Of a stretch of 64,000 bases of DNA, positions 1 through 8,697 are shown piece by piece. Position 1 is the first letter of the stretch, and each line of letters opens with the position of its first letter. The notes beneath the pieces were generated by a model. It did no database searches, was not told the DNA's origin, and saw only the letters and a program-made list of their open reading frames with translations. Position numbers and translations under genes: made by a program. The stretch spans positions 1-64,000 of the forward strand of contig DASZMV010000065.1 of NCBI GenBank assembly GCA_035551675.1. The letters are read 5' to 3'. The DNA comes from JAFECT01 sp035551675 (GTDB lineage Bacteria > Pseudomonadota > Alphaproteobacteria > Caulobacterales > Caulobacteraceae).

Positions 1-1086
1 ACGCGCGACATCCGTTTCCGGGGCGCCTATTCACGCACCGAGCGTGCGCCCAACGTGGTCGAGCTGTTCATCCCGCAAACCATCCAGAACGGCGAGTATA
101 CCGACCCCTGCTCGGGGCCGACGCCGCTCTATTCGGCCGACGTGTGTTACCGCACCGCCAACCTGGCCGCCGCGGGCGTGTCGGAAGCCGCGTTCGCCTC
201 GAACATCTATGGCCAGATCTCGCCGTGTCCGGCCGGGGAGTGTAACGAGAAGGTCGGCGGCAACACCGCGCTGAAGCCGGAAATCGCCTACACCACCACC
301 CTCGGTTTCGTCTTCACGCCGAGCTTCGTCCCCGGCCTCTACGCCTCGTTGGACTACTGGGATATCGACCTGCAGAACGCCATCGGCACCCTGCCGGTGA
401 CCGGCATCCTCACCGGCTGCTACCAGGACAACATCGCCACCCTCTGCGACGACATTCACCGCGACCCGGTGAACGGCACGATCAATGGCACCCAGGGCTT
501 CGTCTCGGCCGCCTCGCAGAACCTGACCTCGATCCACAAGCGCGGCTGGGACGTGCAGGCCGACTACATGCTGCGCCTTGGCGAGCATGGGCTGCCTGAC
601 TGGGGCACGATCAACACCGACTTCGTCGGCACCTATTTGGCCCACGACTACATCACCGTTCCGGTCGAAGGGTCCTACGAGTGCGCCGGCCTGTTCGGCG
701 CCACCTGCGGCCAGCCGACGCCGCGCTGGCGTCACAAGGTGCGTTGGACCTGGGCTACGCCCTGGAACGTCGATCTGTCGCTGCAATGGCGCTACATCGC
801 CCAGGTCAAGGTGGACGTGAACTCGTCCAACCCGATCATGAACTTCGGCACGCCCGACATCATCGACGCCAAGATCCCGGCCTACAGCTACTTCGACCTG
901 GCCGCGACATGGCGCATCCGCGACAACCTCATCCTGAGCGGCGGCGTGAACAACATCTTCGACAAGGATCCGCCGGTGCTCGACACCCTGGCCTTCCCGA
1001 TCGCCCAGGCTCCGACCAACAGCTGGCCGGCGGTCTACGATGCGCTCGGGCGCACCATCTTCATAAACCTGACGGCGAAGTTCTAA
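1..1086 (+). CDS. TonB-dependent outer-membrane receptor, C-terminal part (5' end outside window)
   Basis: The reading frame is open from the first base and ends in a beta-barrel C-terminus whose last residue is Phe (LTAKF), the usual outer-membrane assembly signal. The 361 visible residues show alternating aromatic strands and the motif NNIFDKDPP, typical of the last barrel strands of TonB-dependent receptors; plug and TonB box lie upstream of the window. The family imports bulky substrates across the outer membrane using TonB energy. It sits directly before an Lrp regulator and an exported peptidase locus, so a peptide or peptide-derived ligand is a reasonable inference, but the ligand cannot be read from the sequence. 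A strong hairpin follows the stop. Confidence 0.9.
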   Translation, partial: TRDIRFRGAYSRTERAPNVVELFIPQTIQNGEYTDPCSGPTPLYSADVCYRTANLAAAGVSEAAFASNIYGQISPCPAGECNEKVGGNTALKPEIAYTTTLGFVFTPSFVPGLYASLDYWDIDLQNAIGTLPVTGILTGCYQDNIATLCDDIHRDPVNGTINGTQGFVSAASQNLTSIHKRGWDVQADYMLRLGEHGLPDWGTINTDFVGTYLAHDYITVPVEGSYECAGLFGATCGQPTPRWRHKVRWTWATPWNVDLSLQWRYIAQVKVDVNSSNPIMNFGTPDIIDAKIPAYSYFDLAATWRIRDNLILSGGVNNIFDKDPPVLDTLAFPIAQAPTNSWPAVYDALGRTIFINLTAKF

Positions 1087-1109
1087 GCTGGACGTCAAAT
1101 CAAGATGGA

Positions 1110-1141
1110 GCCGGCCCGGACGATCCGTCGTCCGGGCCGGC
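1110..1141 (+). terminator. Intrinsic terminator-like hairpin after the TonB receptor
   Basis: A perfect 14-bp stem with a 4-nt TCCG loop starts 24 nt after the receptor stop. No long T-run follows, so termination strength is uncertain. Confidence 0.65.
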
Positions 1142-1332
1142 GTCGTATATGCACGAGCGTATTAGACGCCACCGTGCAGGAAGATCTACAGTATGGAAGG
1201 GATCCGCCGCGGGCCGGGTTGGTCCCGCGGCGGACAGTTGTCGCTTCCAGGAGGAACGCGTCGGAAGCGGAAACCGGTGCGGATGCAAGCGCAGTCCACC
1301 GCCAAACTCTAGTCTAAATGCGCAGCGGCAAC

Positions 1333-1351
1333 AGTTGCCGATTGCGCAACA
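1333..1351. promoter_or_regulatory. Regulon operator, copy A (upstream of Lrp)
   Basis: The sequence is AGTTGCCGATTGCGCAACA, that is GTTGC-N7-GCAAC; only the outermost bases differ from the other copies. It ends 77 nt before the Lrp start codon. A second palindrome (1326-1340) overlaps it, so more than one regulator could bind. Confidence 0.6.
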
Positions 1352-1428
1352 CGCCGTTCCGTCGAAGGCGGCTAGACAGACAACACCGGCGGGATTGCAG
1401 TCCGCGTAATTTGCGAGAGTCTTCAGCG

Positions 1429-1986
1429 ATGCCGGCCCTGGACGCCTTTGACATCCGGATTCTGACCCTGCTGCAGCACGACTCGACCCTGTCGATGACG
1501 GCGCTATCGGCCCGGGTCGGACGCTCCGCTTCGCCGTGTTGGCGCCGAATCCAGAGGCTTCGCGAAGAGGGTTACATCAAAGCCGAGGTCGCGATCCTCG
1601 ATCGATCAAAGTTGGGTTATCCGCTTAAGATCTTCGCGCAGTTAAAAATGCGGCAGGGCGACGATAGTGAACGCGCCGCCTTCAACCGAGCCGCCGAAAA
1701 CATTCCGGAAGTGCTGGAATGCTGCACCGTCTTTGGCGGATTCGACGTTTTGCTCGTTATCCTGGCGCCCGATATGCACTGGTACGAGATGTTCTGCTTC
1801 TCGACCTTGCTCAAATTGCCGGGCGTTCAGGACTTGCGTTCGATCGTCACGACCGCGGAAACCAAGTGCACGACAATTATGCCTTTATCGGCCGGCGCGC
1901 CGACGGGTTACGATTCGATCCCCCTTGCTGCCGGTCGCGGTGCTTCATCGTGCTCGGCCAGGGTCCGACGCAGTTCCTCGAGATAG
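1429..1986 (+). CDS. Lrp/AsnC family transcriptional regulator
   Basis: A 185-residue protein with an N-terminal AsnC-type winged helix-turn-helix (residues about 5-60, including ALSARVGRSASPCWRRIQRL) and a C-terminal RAM-type effector domain (about 65-150). The start MPALDAFDIRIL is chosen because the family begins a few residues before the D-x-D-x-x-I-L motif; the upstream in-frame extension is Arg-rich and non-coding in character. Family members sense amino acids and control their transport and catabolism, which fits the neighbouring peptidase and transporter genes. The C-terminus runs about 30 residues past the usual family length and overlaps the convergent LysR gene by 79 nt. Confidence 0.88.
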   Translation: MPALDAFDIRILTLLQHDSTLSMTALSARVGRSASPCWRRIQRLREEGYIKAEVAILDRSKLGYPLKIFAQLKMRQGDDSERAAFNRAAENIPEVLECCTVFGGFDVLLVILAPDMHWYEMFCFSTLLKLPGVQDLRSIVTTAETKCTTIMPLSAGAPTGYDSIPLAAGRGASSCSARVRRSSSR

Positions 1987-2834
1987 AGGCGCACAATCCG
2001 GGGCATCCGCCAAATCTTCAGGTGGATGACGTCCAACGTCGTGTTGTTCAGCTCCGGCACGTCGATCGGGATTGCGATCAGCTCGCGGGGGTAGTGGGGG
2101 CGCACCGCACGCATAGGCAGGATGGTGGCGCCGCCGCCGGAGCGAACGAAGTCCCTGAGCGCGTCGAAGGAGTTCGAGACCATCACCGGCGCGATCGACA
2201 CGCCCTCGCGGCGCGCGACACGATCGATTAGGCGGCGAAGACCGAATTTCTGATCGGGCAGGGCAATGCTCATCGCCTCGAGATCGGACAGTCGCCCCGG
2301 CGAATGCCCTGCCATCGGATGGTCGCGGCGCAGCACCAGCATCAGGGGCTCCAGAATCGACGCCTCGTGCACGATCTCGTCGCTGGCCTCGGCGCAGAAA
2401 CCGATGCCGAGGTCGGTGGTCTGAGCCGCGACGGCCTCCATCACCGCGGTCGCGGGCATGACCGTGAACTCGAAGGTGACGCCCTGGTGGTCGCGGCGGA
2501 AGCGCGCGGCCGCCTCGACCGGGCCGCTGGAAGCGATGCTCTCGACCATCGCGACGCGGATCAAGCCGTGGGTGCCGCGGCGGTCGTTCAGATCCTGCCT
2601 GAGGCTGTCGAAGTCCATGACCGCGGAACTGGCGTATTCCGCCACCCGCATCCCGGCATGGGTGAGAACAACGCCGCCGGCAGCACGGCTCAGCAGGGCG
2701 GTTCCCATCAAGGCTTCCAGAACGGCGATCTGGCGGCTGACGGAGGAGGGTGCGAGGCTGAGGCGTTCGCTCGCCTTCCGGATCGAGCCGGACTGCACCA
2801 CTTCATGGAAGGCGCGTAGCGGGCCGGGGAACAT
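1908..2834 (-). CDS. LysR family transcriptional regulator (paralogue 1)
   Basis: A 308-residue LysR-type regulator. The N-terminal winged helix contains FHEVVQSGSIRKASERL and PSSVSRQIAVLE, followed by the linker helix and a periplasmic-binding-protein-like effector domain (about 95-300). It is divergent from the CapA-like gene, with two copies of the 19-bp palindrome between them, the usual layout for a LysR activator and its target. It resembles the second LysR gene in the locus in helix-turn-helix sequence and length. The effector is unknown. The 3' end overlaps the Lrp gene tail to tail. Confidence 0.92.
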   Translation of the reverse strand: MFPGPLRAFHEVVQSGSIRKASERLSLAPSSVSRQIAVLEALMGTALLSRAAGGVVLTHAGMRVAEYASSAVMDFDSLRQDLNDRRGTHGLIRVAMVESIASSGPVEAAARFRRDHQGVTFEFTVMPATAVMEAVAAQTTDLGIGFCAEASDEIVHEASILEPLMLVLRRDHPMAGHSPGRLSDLEAMSIALPDQKFGLRRLIDRVARREGVSIAPVMVSNSFDALRDFVRSGGGATILPMRAVRPHYPRELIAIPIDVPELNNTTLDVIHLKIWRMPRIVRLYLEELRRTLAEHDEAPRPAARGIES

Positions 2835-2881
2835 GCGTCACCCAAGGTCGCGGGCATGCGACGACGGTGATATCATCACGG

Positions 2882-2900
2882 CGTTGCGTTAGACGCAACG
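2882..2900. promoter_or_regulatory. Regulon operator, copy B (LysR1/CapA1 divergent promoter)
   Basis: The sequence is CGTTGCGTTAGACGCAACG. The palindrome extends one base on each side, giving 9-bp arms around a TAG centre. It lies 47 nt upstream of the LysR1 ATG, a position suited to autoregulation, and contains the T-N11-A pattern of LysR operators. Confidence 0.7.
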
Positions 2901-3002
2901 CGCAAGCGGCGCCAACCCCCGATCAGGGGCGCGATGTCGTCGGGCCGGTTCGACTCGCTCTCTTTCCAGCGCGGCTTTGCAGTCGCCCCCGCCCGATCGC
3001 CT

Positions 3003-3021
3003 CGTTGCAAATCTTGCAACG
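3003..3021. promoter_or_regulatory. Regulon operator, copy C (upstream of CapA1 operon)
   Basis: The sequence is CGTTGCAAATCTTGCAACG, with perfect 8-bp arms and a 3-nt centre. It ends 69 nt before the CapA1 start codon, consistent with an activator site next to the -35 region. It is the second copy in this divergent promoter. Confidence 0.7.
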
Positions 3022-3090
3022 GGCCCCTCTGGTAAACGACCTTTCCCGAAGACGCTGCGGGGGGTCACTCTGAAAGCCTGGGGGCTTCGC

Positions 3091-4527
3091 ATGGCTCGGT
3101 TCACTCGCACAACGCTGTTCGCCGCCGGCGCGGCCGCACTGGCCGCCCTCCTCGTGCAGGCCCACGCCGTGGCGCAGGCGGATGAGGCGACCAGCGACGC
3201 CTCCGCGTTTCTCTCCGCCGATCCGCCCCCGGCCACGATCAAGGGCCGCTTTAAGCTCGTGACGATCGGAGAGCTGCTCTACTCGCACCCGATGGCGAAC
3301 AGTCCTGACCCGGCGTTTCAAGCGGTCGCGAAACTGGTGCGCGACGGCGATGTTGCGATCGCCGAGCAGGAAGGCCCGTTCCTCGACCTCGCACATTTCA
3401 CCGGTGTCCCCGGTAACGGCGGCTTAATCGGCGATCCCGACAAGGCGCAGGACGAGAAGGCTATGGGCATCTCCATGGTCGCGCTCGCCAACAACCATAC
3501 GACCGACTGGGGCTGGGACGGGTTGAAAGAAATGCAGCGCCTGCTCGACGACGCGGGCGTCGCCCACGCTGGGTCCGGTCGCGATCTGAGCGATGCGCTG
3601 AAGCCCGGCATCCAGGCGACGCCGCACGGTCGCATCGCCATGGTGTCCACCGCCTCGACCTTCCGTCCGCTCGCCAACGCCACCGATGCTTTCGGCGACG
3701 CGCCGGCAAGACCGGGGATCAGCGTGCTGCGCCTGCGGCGCATCGACTTGGTTCTGCCCGACCAGTTCGCCGCCCTGCGTGCGGTCGCCATCCAATCGAC
3801 GCGCTTTTCGCACCACCCGCCGCGCGCCGACGCGACTGAGATCAGCCTCGGCGGCGCCGCCTATCGCGCGGGCGCCGCGCCCGGCGTTCTCTGGGAGATG
3901 AACGCCTACGACCACGCCGGCCTGATGCGGGCAGTGCAGTCGGCCAAGCGTCAGTCCGACTATGTCATCTTCACCATCCATGCCCACGAGAGCCCGACCG
4001 GCATGGACGACGACAATCCGCAGGCGGCGCCGTTCCTGACCAAGCTGTCCCACGACGCGGTCGATGCGGGCGCCGACTTCGTCTACGGCCACGGCCAGCA
4101 TTCGCTGCGCGGTATCGAAATCTACAAGGGCCGCCCGATCTTTTACGGCGTGGGAGCCTATTTCCTGTCCGGCGACATCAAGGTCATGAGCGACAGCGCC
4201 ACGGACGAGTACGAAGGCGACAACCAACCGGCGCCGCCGAAGCCTTCGGCGCATCGTGAAGTCACCGCCAATCCGGGCGGGGTAAATCCGCCTGTCTGGT
4301 ACGATGGCATCGTAGCCACGACCGAGTACGATGGTCCCGTGCTGAAGACGATCCATATCTATCCGCTCGACCTGGGCGACACCTTCGACAAGGCGCGGCG
4401 CGGCATTCCGCACGTCGCGGACGCGGCCAACGCCGAGCGCATTCTGAAGAAACTGCAGACCATCTCCGCACCGTTCGGGACCCGGATCGAGATCGAGGGT
4501 TCCGTCGGCGTCATCCGGGTGAACTAG
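3091..4527 (+). CDS. Exported CapA/PgsA-like (PGA_cap) protein, copy 1
   Basis: A 478-residue protein starting with a Sec signal peptide (MARFTRTTLFAAGAAALAAL, cleavage near AVAQA); an upstream in-frame start would bury it. The rest is a CapA-type calcineurin-like fold: an early AEQEGP segment, the ANNHTTDWG motif (canonical ANNHxxDYG), THIHAHES-type sequence and GHGQHSLRGIEIYKGRPIFY near the C-terminus. Relatives take part in poly-gamma-glutamate capsule synthesis or act as metal-dependent hydrolases; the substrate here is unknown. It begins a compact operon with an S10 peptidase 12 nt downstream and a Tat-exported PLP enzyme after that. A paralogue lies at 20064. Confidence 0.87.
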   Translation: MARFTRTTLFAAGAAALAALLVQAHAVAQADEATSDASAFLSADPPPATIKGRFKLVTIGELLYSHPMANSPDPAFQAVAKLVRDGDVAIAEQEGPFLDLAHFTGVPGNGGLIGDPDKAQDEKAMGISMVALANNHTTDWGWDGLKEMQRLLDDAGVAHAGSGRDLSDALKPGIQATPHGRIAMVSTASTFRPLANATDAFGDAPARPGISVLRLRRIDLVLPDQFAALRAVAIQSTRFSHHPPRADATEISLGGAAYRAGAAPGVLWEMNAYDHAGLMRAVQSAKRQSDYVIFTIHAHESPTGMDDDNPQAAPFLTKLSHDAVDAGADFVYGHGQHSLRGIEIYKGRPIFYGVGAYFLSGDIKVMSDSATDEYEGDNQPAPPKPSAHREVTANPGGVNPPVWYDGIVATTEYDGPVLKTIHIYPLDLGDTFDKARRGIPHVADAANAERILKKLQTISAPFGTRIEIEGSVGVIRVN

Positions 4528-4539
4528 GGAAATTGCGTT

Positions 4540-6009
4540 ATGACGATCCGTCGCCGAATTGGAACCTGCGCGCTGTTGGCGGCCGCGCTCCTGATGACGG
4601 CGGCGACGTCTTCGCTAGCGGAGAACTCCGCCGCCGCGCCCTATGACCAGAGCTTCGTCACGCAGCACACGGGCGTCTTCGGCAACGAGACGCTCAGCTA
4701 CACCGCGACCGTCGAGTCCACCGTGCTCACCGACGATAGCGGCAAGCCGGCGGCGAATTTCGTAAGCACGTCGTACGAGCTTAACGGCGTGAAGGACCCC
4801 GGCAAGCGGCCGGTGATTTTTGCCTATGCCGGCGGACCGAGCGGCGCCTCCACTGCCTACCACAGCTATCTCCTGGGCCCGAAACGCATCGTCGATCCGG
4901 AGCCGGGCCGGGCGGGCGCAGGCCGGACGGTCATCGACAATCCCGACTGGCTGCTGGACATCGCCGACATCGTCATGGTCGATCCCGCGGAGACCGGATT
5001 CTCCCGCATCCTGCCTGACGGCAAGCGCGACTATTTTTACAACATCAATGGCGACACGGCCTCCATCGAACAGTTTATCGGCCGCTGGCTGAAGAAGCAC
5101 CACCGCGAGGCCTCGCCGCTCTACGTCATGGGCGGCAGCTACGGCAGCGTGCGCTCGATCCGCATCGCCTGGGATTTGCGTAAAACGGCGCATCCGGTGG
5201 CGGGGTTCTTTATAACCGCCAACTGCGCCATGCTGCAGGAAACCACCCCACCGTTTCCCATCGGATTTGCGACGGCGCTTCCGAGCCAGGAAATGACGGC
5301 GATCTATCACCACAAGGTCGAACACGGCCCGCTGTCGGACAAGCAACTTCTCGACGACGCCTACGATTTCGCCACCAACGAATACCTGCCGGCGCTGTCG
5401 CGAGTCCAGGATCTGACGCCCGCGCAGCGTTCGGCCATGGCGGACAAGCTGTCGGCGCGCACGGGGATCAGCGCCGACGTCTACCTCGCCAACGATCTCG
5501 CCATCACCACCAAACAGTACATGGATACGCTGCTGCAAGACCGTGGCCTGGTCATCGCCACGACTAACGACGGGCGCGCGACACGGCCCGCCGGAACGCC
5601 TGCGCGGGAAGACCTGGGCGCGCTCGATCTGTTCAGGGCGTACATGCGCGACGACCTCAAGGTGACCTATCCGATGAGTGACTATCGTGGCGAGGCCCCC
5701 AACACCGAGAACTGGGGCTATGACGGCCCCAAGGATGCGAAGCGCTGGGACGGCGGCAACGACTGGCCGAAAATGGTGCGCGAAACCCTCGGCGCCGATC
5801 CCAAGACGCGGATGCTCAGCTTCAACGGCTATTACGACAACCAATGCCCCTACAGCGAGGCGCGTTATCTGTTCTCGCGCACGAAATTGCCGAAGGACCA
5901 GTACGAGGTGCACGAATATCCCGGTCCCCACGGCCTCTATATGGTCCCGTCGACCGCGTCGCACATCACCGACGACATCCGCCGCACGATCAAGGCGCAG
6001 GGGTACTGA
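4540..6009 (+). CDS. Exported S10 serine carboxypeptidase-like protein, copy 1
   Basis: A 489-residue protein with a Sec signal peptide ending near SSLA. It shows the S10 fold: YAGGPSGAS (oxyanion region, usually NGGPG), MVDPAETGFSR, the nucleophile motif GGSYGS with Ser200, Asp433 in GYYDNQCP and His464 in GPHGLYM. The canonical nucleophile motif is GESYGG; here the Glu is Gly, which may change pH optimum or specificity. Family members release C-terminal residues from peptides or act as acyltransferases. It lies 12 nt after CapA1 and 51 nt before a PLP enzyme, so co-transcription is likely. Confidence 0.88.
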   Translation: MTIRRRIGTCALLAAALLMTAATSSLAENSAAAPYDQSFVTQHTGVFGNETLSYTATVESTVLTDDSGKPAANFVSTSYELNGVKDPGKRPVIFAYAGGPSGASTAYHSYLLGPKRIVDPEPGRAGAGRTVIDNPDWLLDIADIVMVDPAETGFSRILPDGKRDYFYNINGDTASIEQFIGRWLKKHHREASPLYVMGGSYGSVRSIRIAWDLRKTAHPVAGFFITANCAMLQETTPPFPIGFATALPSQEMTAIYHHKVEHGPLSDKQLLDDAYDFATNEYLPALSRVQDLTPAQRSAMADKLSARTGISADVYLANDLAITTKQYMDTLLQDRGLVIATTNDGRATRPAGTPAREDLGALDLFRAYMRDDLKVTYPMSDYRGEAPNTENWGYDGPKDAKRWDGGNDWPKMVRETLGADPKTRMLSFNGYYDNQCPYSEARYLFSRTKLPKDQYEVHEYPGPHGLYMVPSTASHITDDIRRTIKAQGY

Positions 6010-6060
6010 TGTCGTGCGCACAGTGCTACGCTCGCGGAGTCACTCCAGCGTGAGGCTGTC

Positions 6061-7266
6061 ATGTCGATAAATCGTCGCGCGCTTGTCACTGCGGGCGCTT
6101 TGGCCGCCGCCGCCGCGCCCATGGTCGCGAAGGCCGCCGTGCCCGGCCCCGATCCGCTGGGCGTGCGGGCGGACTTTCCGATCACGCAACAGGATCTGGT
6201 GTTCCTCGACTCGGCCTTCATTACGCCGATTCCGCGCCAGGCGGCTGACGCCGGCGTCGCCTTCTTCCGCGCCAAGGCCGAGCGTCCGCTGATCTATGAA
6301 GACGTGATCGCGCTCGGCGACGATGTGCGCTCAAGGTTCGCCGGCCTGGTCAACGCGACCGCGGATGAGATCGGGCTATTGTTCTCCACCGGCGAAGGCG
6401 AGAACGTGGTCGCCGACGGGCTTCGCCTGCAGGCGGGCGACAATGTGGTCATTGACGAGCTGCACTACGAAACCGAGTTCGTCCTCTACCGCCAGCTTGA
6501 GAAGACCAAGGGCATCCAGCTTCGCGTGGTCAAGCATCGTGACGGCGCGGTGACCGCGGCGGATTACGAACCGTTCGTCGACAAGAAGACCCGCATCGTG
6601 TCCGTCGCCTGGGTGTCGCACCAGAACGGCTTTCGTCACGACATGCGCCCGCTGTCGGACCTGGCGCATGCGCACGGGGCGTGGCTGCACGCCGATGCGA
6701 TCCAGGCGGTGGGCGCCCTGCCGGTGGACGTCCGGGCGGCCGGCGTCGATTCGCTCAGCGCCAATTCCTACAAGTGGATGATGGCGGGGTACGGCGCGGC
6801 GCCGTTCTTCGTCCGCCGCGACCTTATCGAACGCCTCGAACTCGACCGCTACGGTTACAAGCATTCGATCGGCGAGCGTCCCGACGGCAGTTTCATCATC
6901 GATCCGACCGCGCGCCGCTTCGACTATTCCAGCCGCGCCTTCGGCGAAGCCCAGGCGCTCAGCGCCAGTATCGCCTACCTGCAAAAGGTCGGCGTCGATC
7001 GTATCGAGGCGCACGGCGTCGGCCTGGCGCTGAAGCTGCAGAACGGTCTGGTCGCCCAGGGTCATCGCCTGTTCACCCCGCACGGCAACCGCTCCCAGAT
7101 CGTCACTCTCTACGGCACGCGCCCGGTTCCCGAGATGAAGGCCGCCTTCGCGCGCGAGAAGGTCCAGGTCACCGTGCGCGACGGCAAGATCCGCATCGCC
7201 TGCGCCATGTTCAACACCGCCGACGACATAGACCGCTGCCTCGCGGTGACCCGCAAGCTGATCTGA
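6061..7266 (+). CDS. Tat-exported class-V aminotransferase-fold PLP enzyme, copy 1
   Basis: A 401-residue protein with a twin-arginine signal (INRRALVTAGALAAAAAP, cleavage near VAKA), followed by a class-V aminotransferase domain. HADAIQAVGALPVD contains the cofactor-ring Asp and Gln, and Lys238 in NSYKWMMAGYG is the expected Schiff-base lysine. The class includes isopenicillin-N epimerase-like enzymes, cysteine desulfurases and EgtE-type C-S lyases; the reaction cannot be assigned. A Tat signal fits a protein that folds around PLP in the cytoplasm before export. It ends the CapA1-S10 operon and converges on the MFS gene with a 2-nt gap. Confidence 0.88.
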   Translation: MSINRRALVTAGALAAAAAPMVAKAAVPGPDPLGVRADFPITQQDLVFLDSAFITPIPRQAADAGVAFFRAKAERPLIYEDVIALGDDVRSRFAGLVNATADEIGLLFSTGEGENVVADGLRLQAGDNVVIDELHYETEFVLYRQLEKTKGIQLRVVKHRDGAVTAADYEPFVDKKTRIVSVAWVSHQNGFRHDMRPLSDLAHAHGAWLHADAIQAVGALPVDVRAAGVDSLSANSYKWMMAGYGAAPFFVRRDLIERLELDRYGYKHSIGERPDGSFIIDPTARRFDYSSRAFGEAQALSASIAYLQKVGVDRIEAHGVGLALKLQNGLVAQGHRLFTPHGNRSQIVTLYGTRPVPEMKAAFAREKVQVTVRDGKIRIACAMFNTADDIDRCLAVTRKLI

Positions 7267-7268
7267 CC

Positions 7269-8594
7269 TTAGAGATCGCGCGCCGTGCGCGTCGCCAGCC
7301 AACTCGACAACAGCGCCAACGCGATCGCGCACACGATCAGGGGCGCGCTCATGATCGTCACATACCCCGGACGCGTCCACGCCGCCGCCACCAACAGTCC
7401 GCCGATGTAGGGACCTGCCGTCGCGCCGACGCGCCCGATGCCCAGAGCCAAGCCGGTGCCGCTGGTGCGCACCGCCGCCGGGAACACGCCGGGCACGGCG
7501 GCGTAGAGGCTGGCCATGGCGCCGTAGAGCAGGAAGCCGATCAGGAAGGCCAGCGGCAGCAGGATGTTCAGGTCCCGCGGCGCCAGGGCGAAGGCCACGG
7601 CCATGATGAAGGCGCCCGCCATGAACAGCGGCCCTATCCGTCGCGCTGGCCACTTGGCGGCCAAGGCCGAGAACACCAGGTCGCCGAGTACGCCGCCGAG
7701 GTTGATCAGCATGGCCCCCGACACGGCCGCCCTGGCCGCAAGGCCGAAGTCGGCCAGCAACTTCGGCGTCCAACTGGTCAGGAAGTAGAAGGTGAACATC
7801 AGCGCGAAATAGCTCACGCAGATCAGGCTCGCGGGCCACGCCAGACCCGTCCACGGATGCTGCGCCGACTGGCCGGGTTGCGGCGCCATCGGATCGGGCA
7901 GGCGCGTGAGCGTCGCGAGCCCCATGCGCGCGAGCTGCCGGTTCAACGCCTCCAGCGCGCCCTTCGGCTTGCGCGCGATCAGAAAGCCGAACGACTCCGG
8001 CAAGAGGACAAGCGCCAGGACGAGGAGCACGACGGACAAGATCGCACCGCAGAGGAAAGCTGCGCGCCAGTCGAGCCCGGGCGCCAGCAGGAAGGCGAGC
8101 GCACCCAACGCGCCGCCCGCCGGAAACCCGGTGGCCTGCAACGAGACCGCGAGATCGCGGCGCCGGTCGTTGGACTGTTCGGCGGTGACCGTGTTGATCG
8201 CCGCCATGGTGGCGCAGATGCCGACGCCGGTGGCCACGCGCGAGGCGACCAGGACGCCGAGGCCCGGCGCGAAGGCCGAGACCAGCATTCCCGCCGTCAC
8301 CAGCAGCAGGAACAGCGGAATGGTTCTGCGTCGTCCGAAAAGGTCCGACAACGGCGACAGCGCCACCGCCCCGATCATCATCCCGAACGGCGCCGCGCTG
8401 AACAGCAGGCCCAGGTCGGTCGGTTTCAACCCCCACGCCTTGGCGATGCCCGGGCCGGTGAAGGAGGCGATCATGACGTCGAAGCCGTCGACCATATTGA
8501 TCGCGATGCACAGCGCGACCGCCGCCACCTGCACCGGCGCCATGGGACGGGTGCGGATCGCCTGGATCGGATCGGTCGGGTCGGCGAAGGTCAT
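7269..8594 (-). CDS. MFS transporter, aromatic acid:H+ symporter type
   Basis: A 441-residue permease with about 12 predicted membrane helices. The first helix carries NMVDGFDVMIASFTGPGI, the D-G-F-D signature of the AAHS subfamily; the loop 2-3 motif SDLFGRRRTI is MFS motif A, and a long cytoplasmic loop lies mid-protein. The start MTFADPTDP is chosen over an Arg-rich 31-residue extension. AAHS members carry small carboxylates, so import or export of an acid made from the peptide substrate is plausible. It follows the hydroxylase gene on the same strand but has its own operator-like site upstream. Confidence 0.9.
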   Translation of the reverse strand: MTFADPTDPIQAIRTRPMAPVQVAAVALCIAINMVDGFDVMIASFTGPGIAKAWGLKPTDLGLLFSAAPFGMMIGAVALSPLSDLFGRRRTIPLFLLLVTAGMLVSAFAPGLGVLVASRVATGVGICATMAAINTVTAEQSNDRRRDLAVSLQATGFPAGGALGALAFLLAPGLDWRAAFLCGAILSVVLLVLALVLLPESFGFLIARKPKGALEALNRQLARMGLATLTRLPDPMAPQPGQSAQHPWTGLAWPASLICVSYFALMFTFYFLTSWTPKLLADFGLAARAAVSGAMLINLGGVLGDLVFSALAAKWPARRIGPLFMAGAFIMAVAFALAPRDLNILLPLAFLIGFLLYGAMASLYAAVPGVFPAAVRTSGTGLALGIGRVGATAGPYIGGLLVAAAWTRPGYVTIMSAPLIVCAIALALLSSWLATRTARDL

Positions 8595-8677
8595 GGCCGC
8601 GACGGTCTCACGGGCGCTGGGAAAGAACCAGGATATCCGGCGCCGGGCCGCGCGTGGGCGCGATGGTTCGGGCGCCC

Positions 8678-8696
8678 CGTGGCGCAATCCGCAACG
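8678..8696. promoter_or_regulatory. Regulon operator, copy D (upstream of MFS gene)
   Basis: The sequence is CGTGGCGCAATCCGCAACG, one base from the GTTGC-N7-GCAAC core in the left arm. It lies 83 nt upstream of the MFS start and just past the stop of the preceding hydroxylase gene, suggesting the MFS gene has its own promoter. Confidence 0.5.
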
Positions 8697-8697
8697 C

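Larger units (their letters stand above)
1087..1428. other. Intergenic region between TonB receptor and Lrp regulator
   Basis: About 340 bp without a convincing gene. It holds the receptor's hairpin (1110-1141), a 15-bp palindrome CGGCAAC-A-GTTGCCG (1326-1340) and an overlapping copy of the locus-wide 19-bp operator (1333-1351). Short open frames here lack coding character. Confidence 0.6.

Noticed and set aside
6376..8511. 711-codon minus-strand open frame
   Set aside because: It runs antisense through the PLP enzyme and in another frame of the MFS gene, with Arg/Gly/His-rich translation typical of a high-GC shadow frame and no family motifs.
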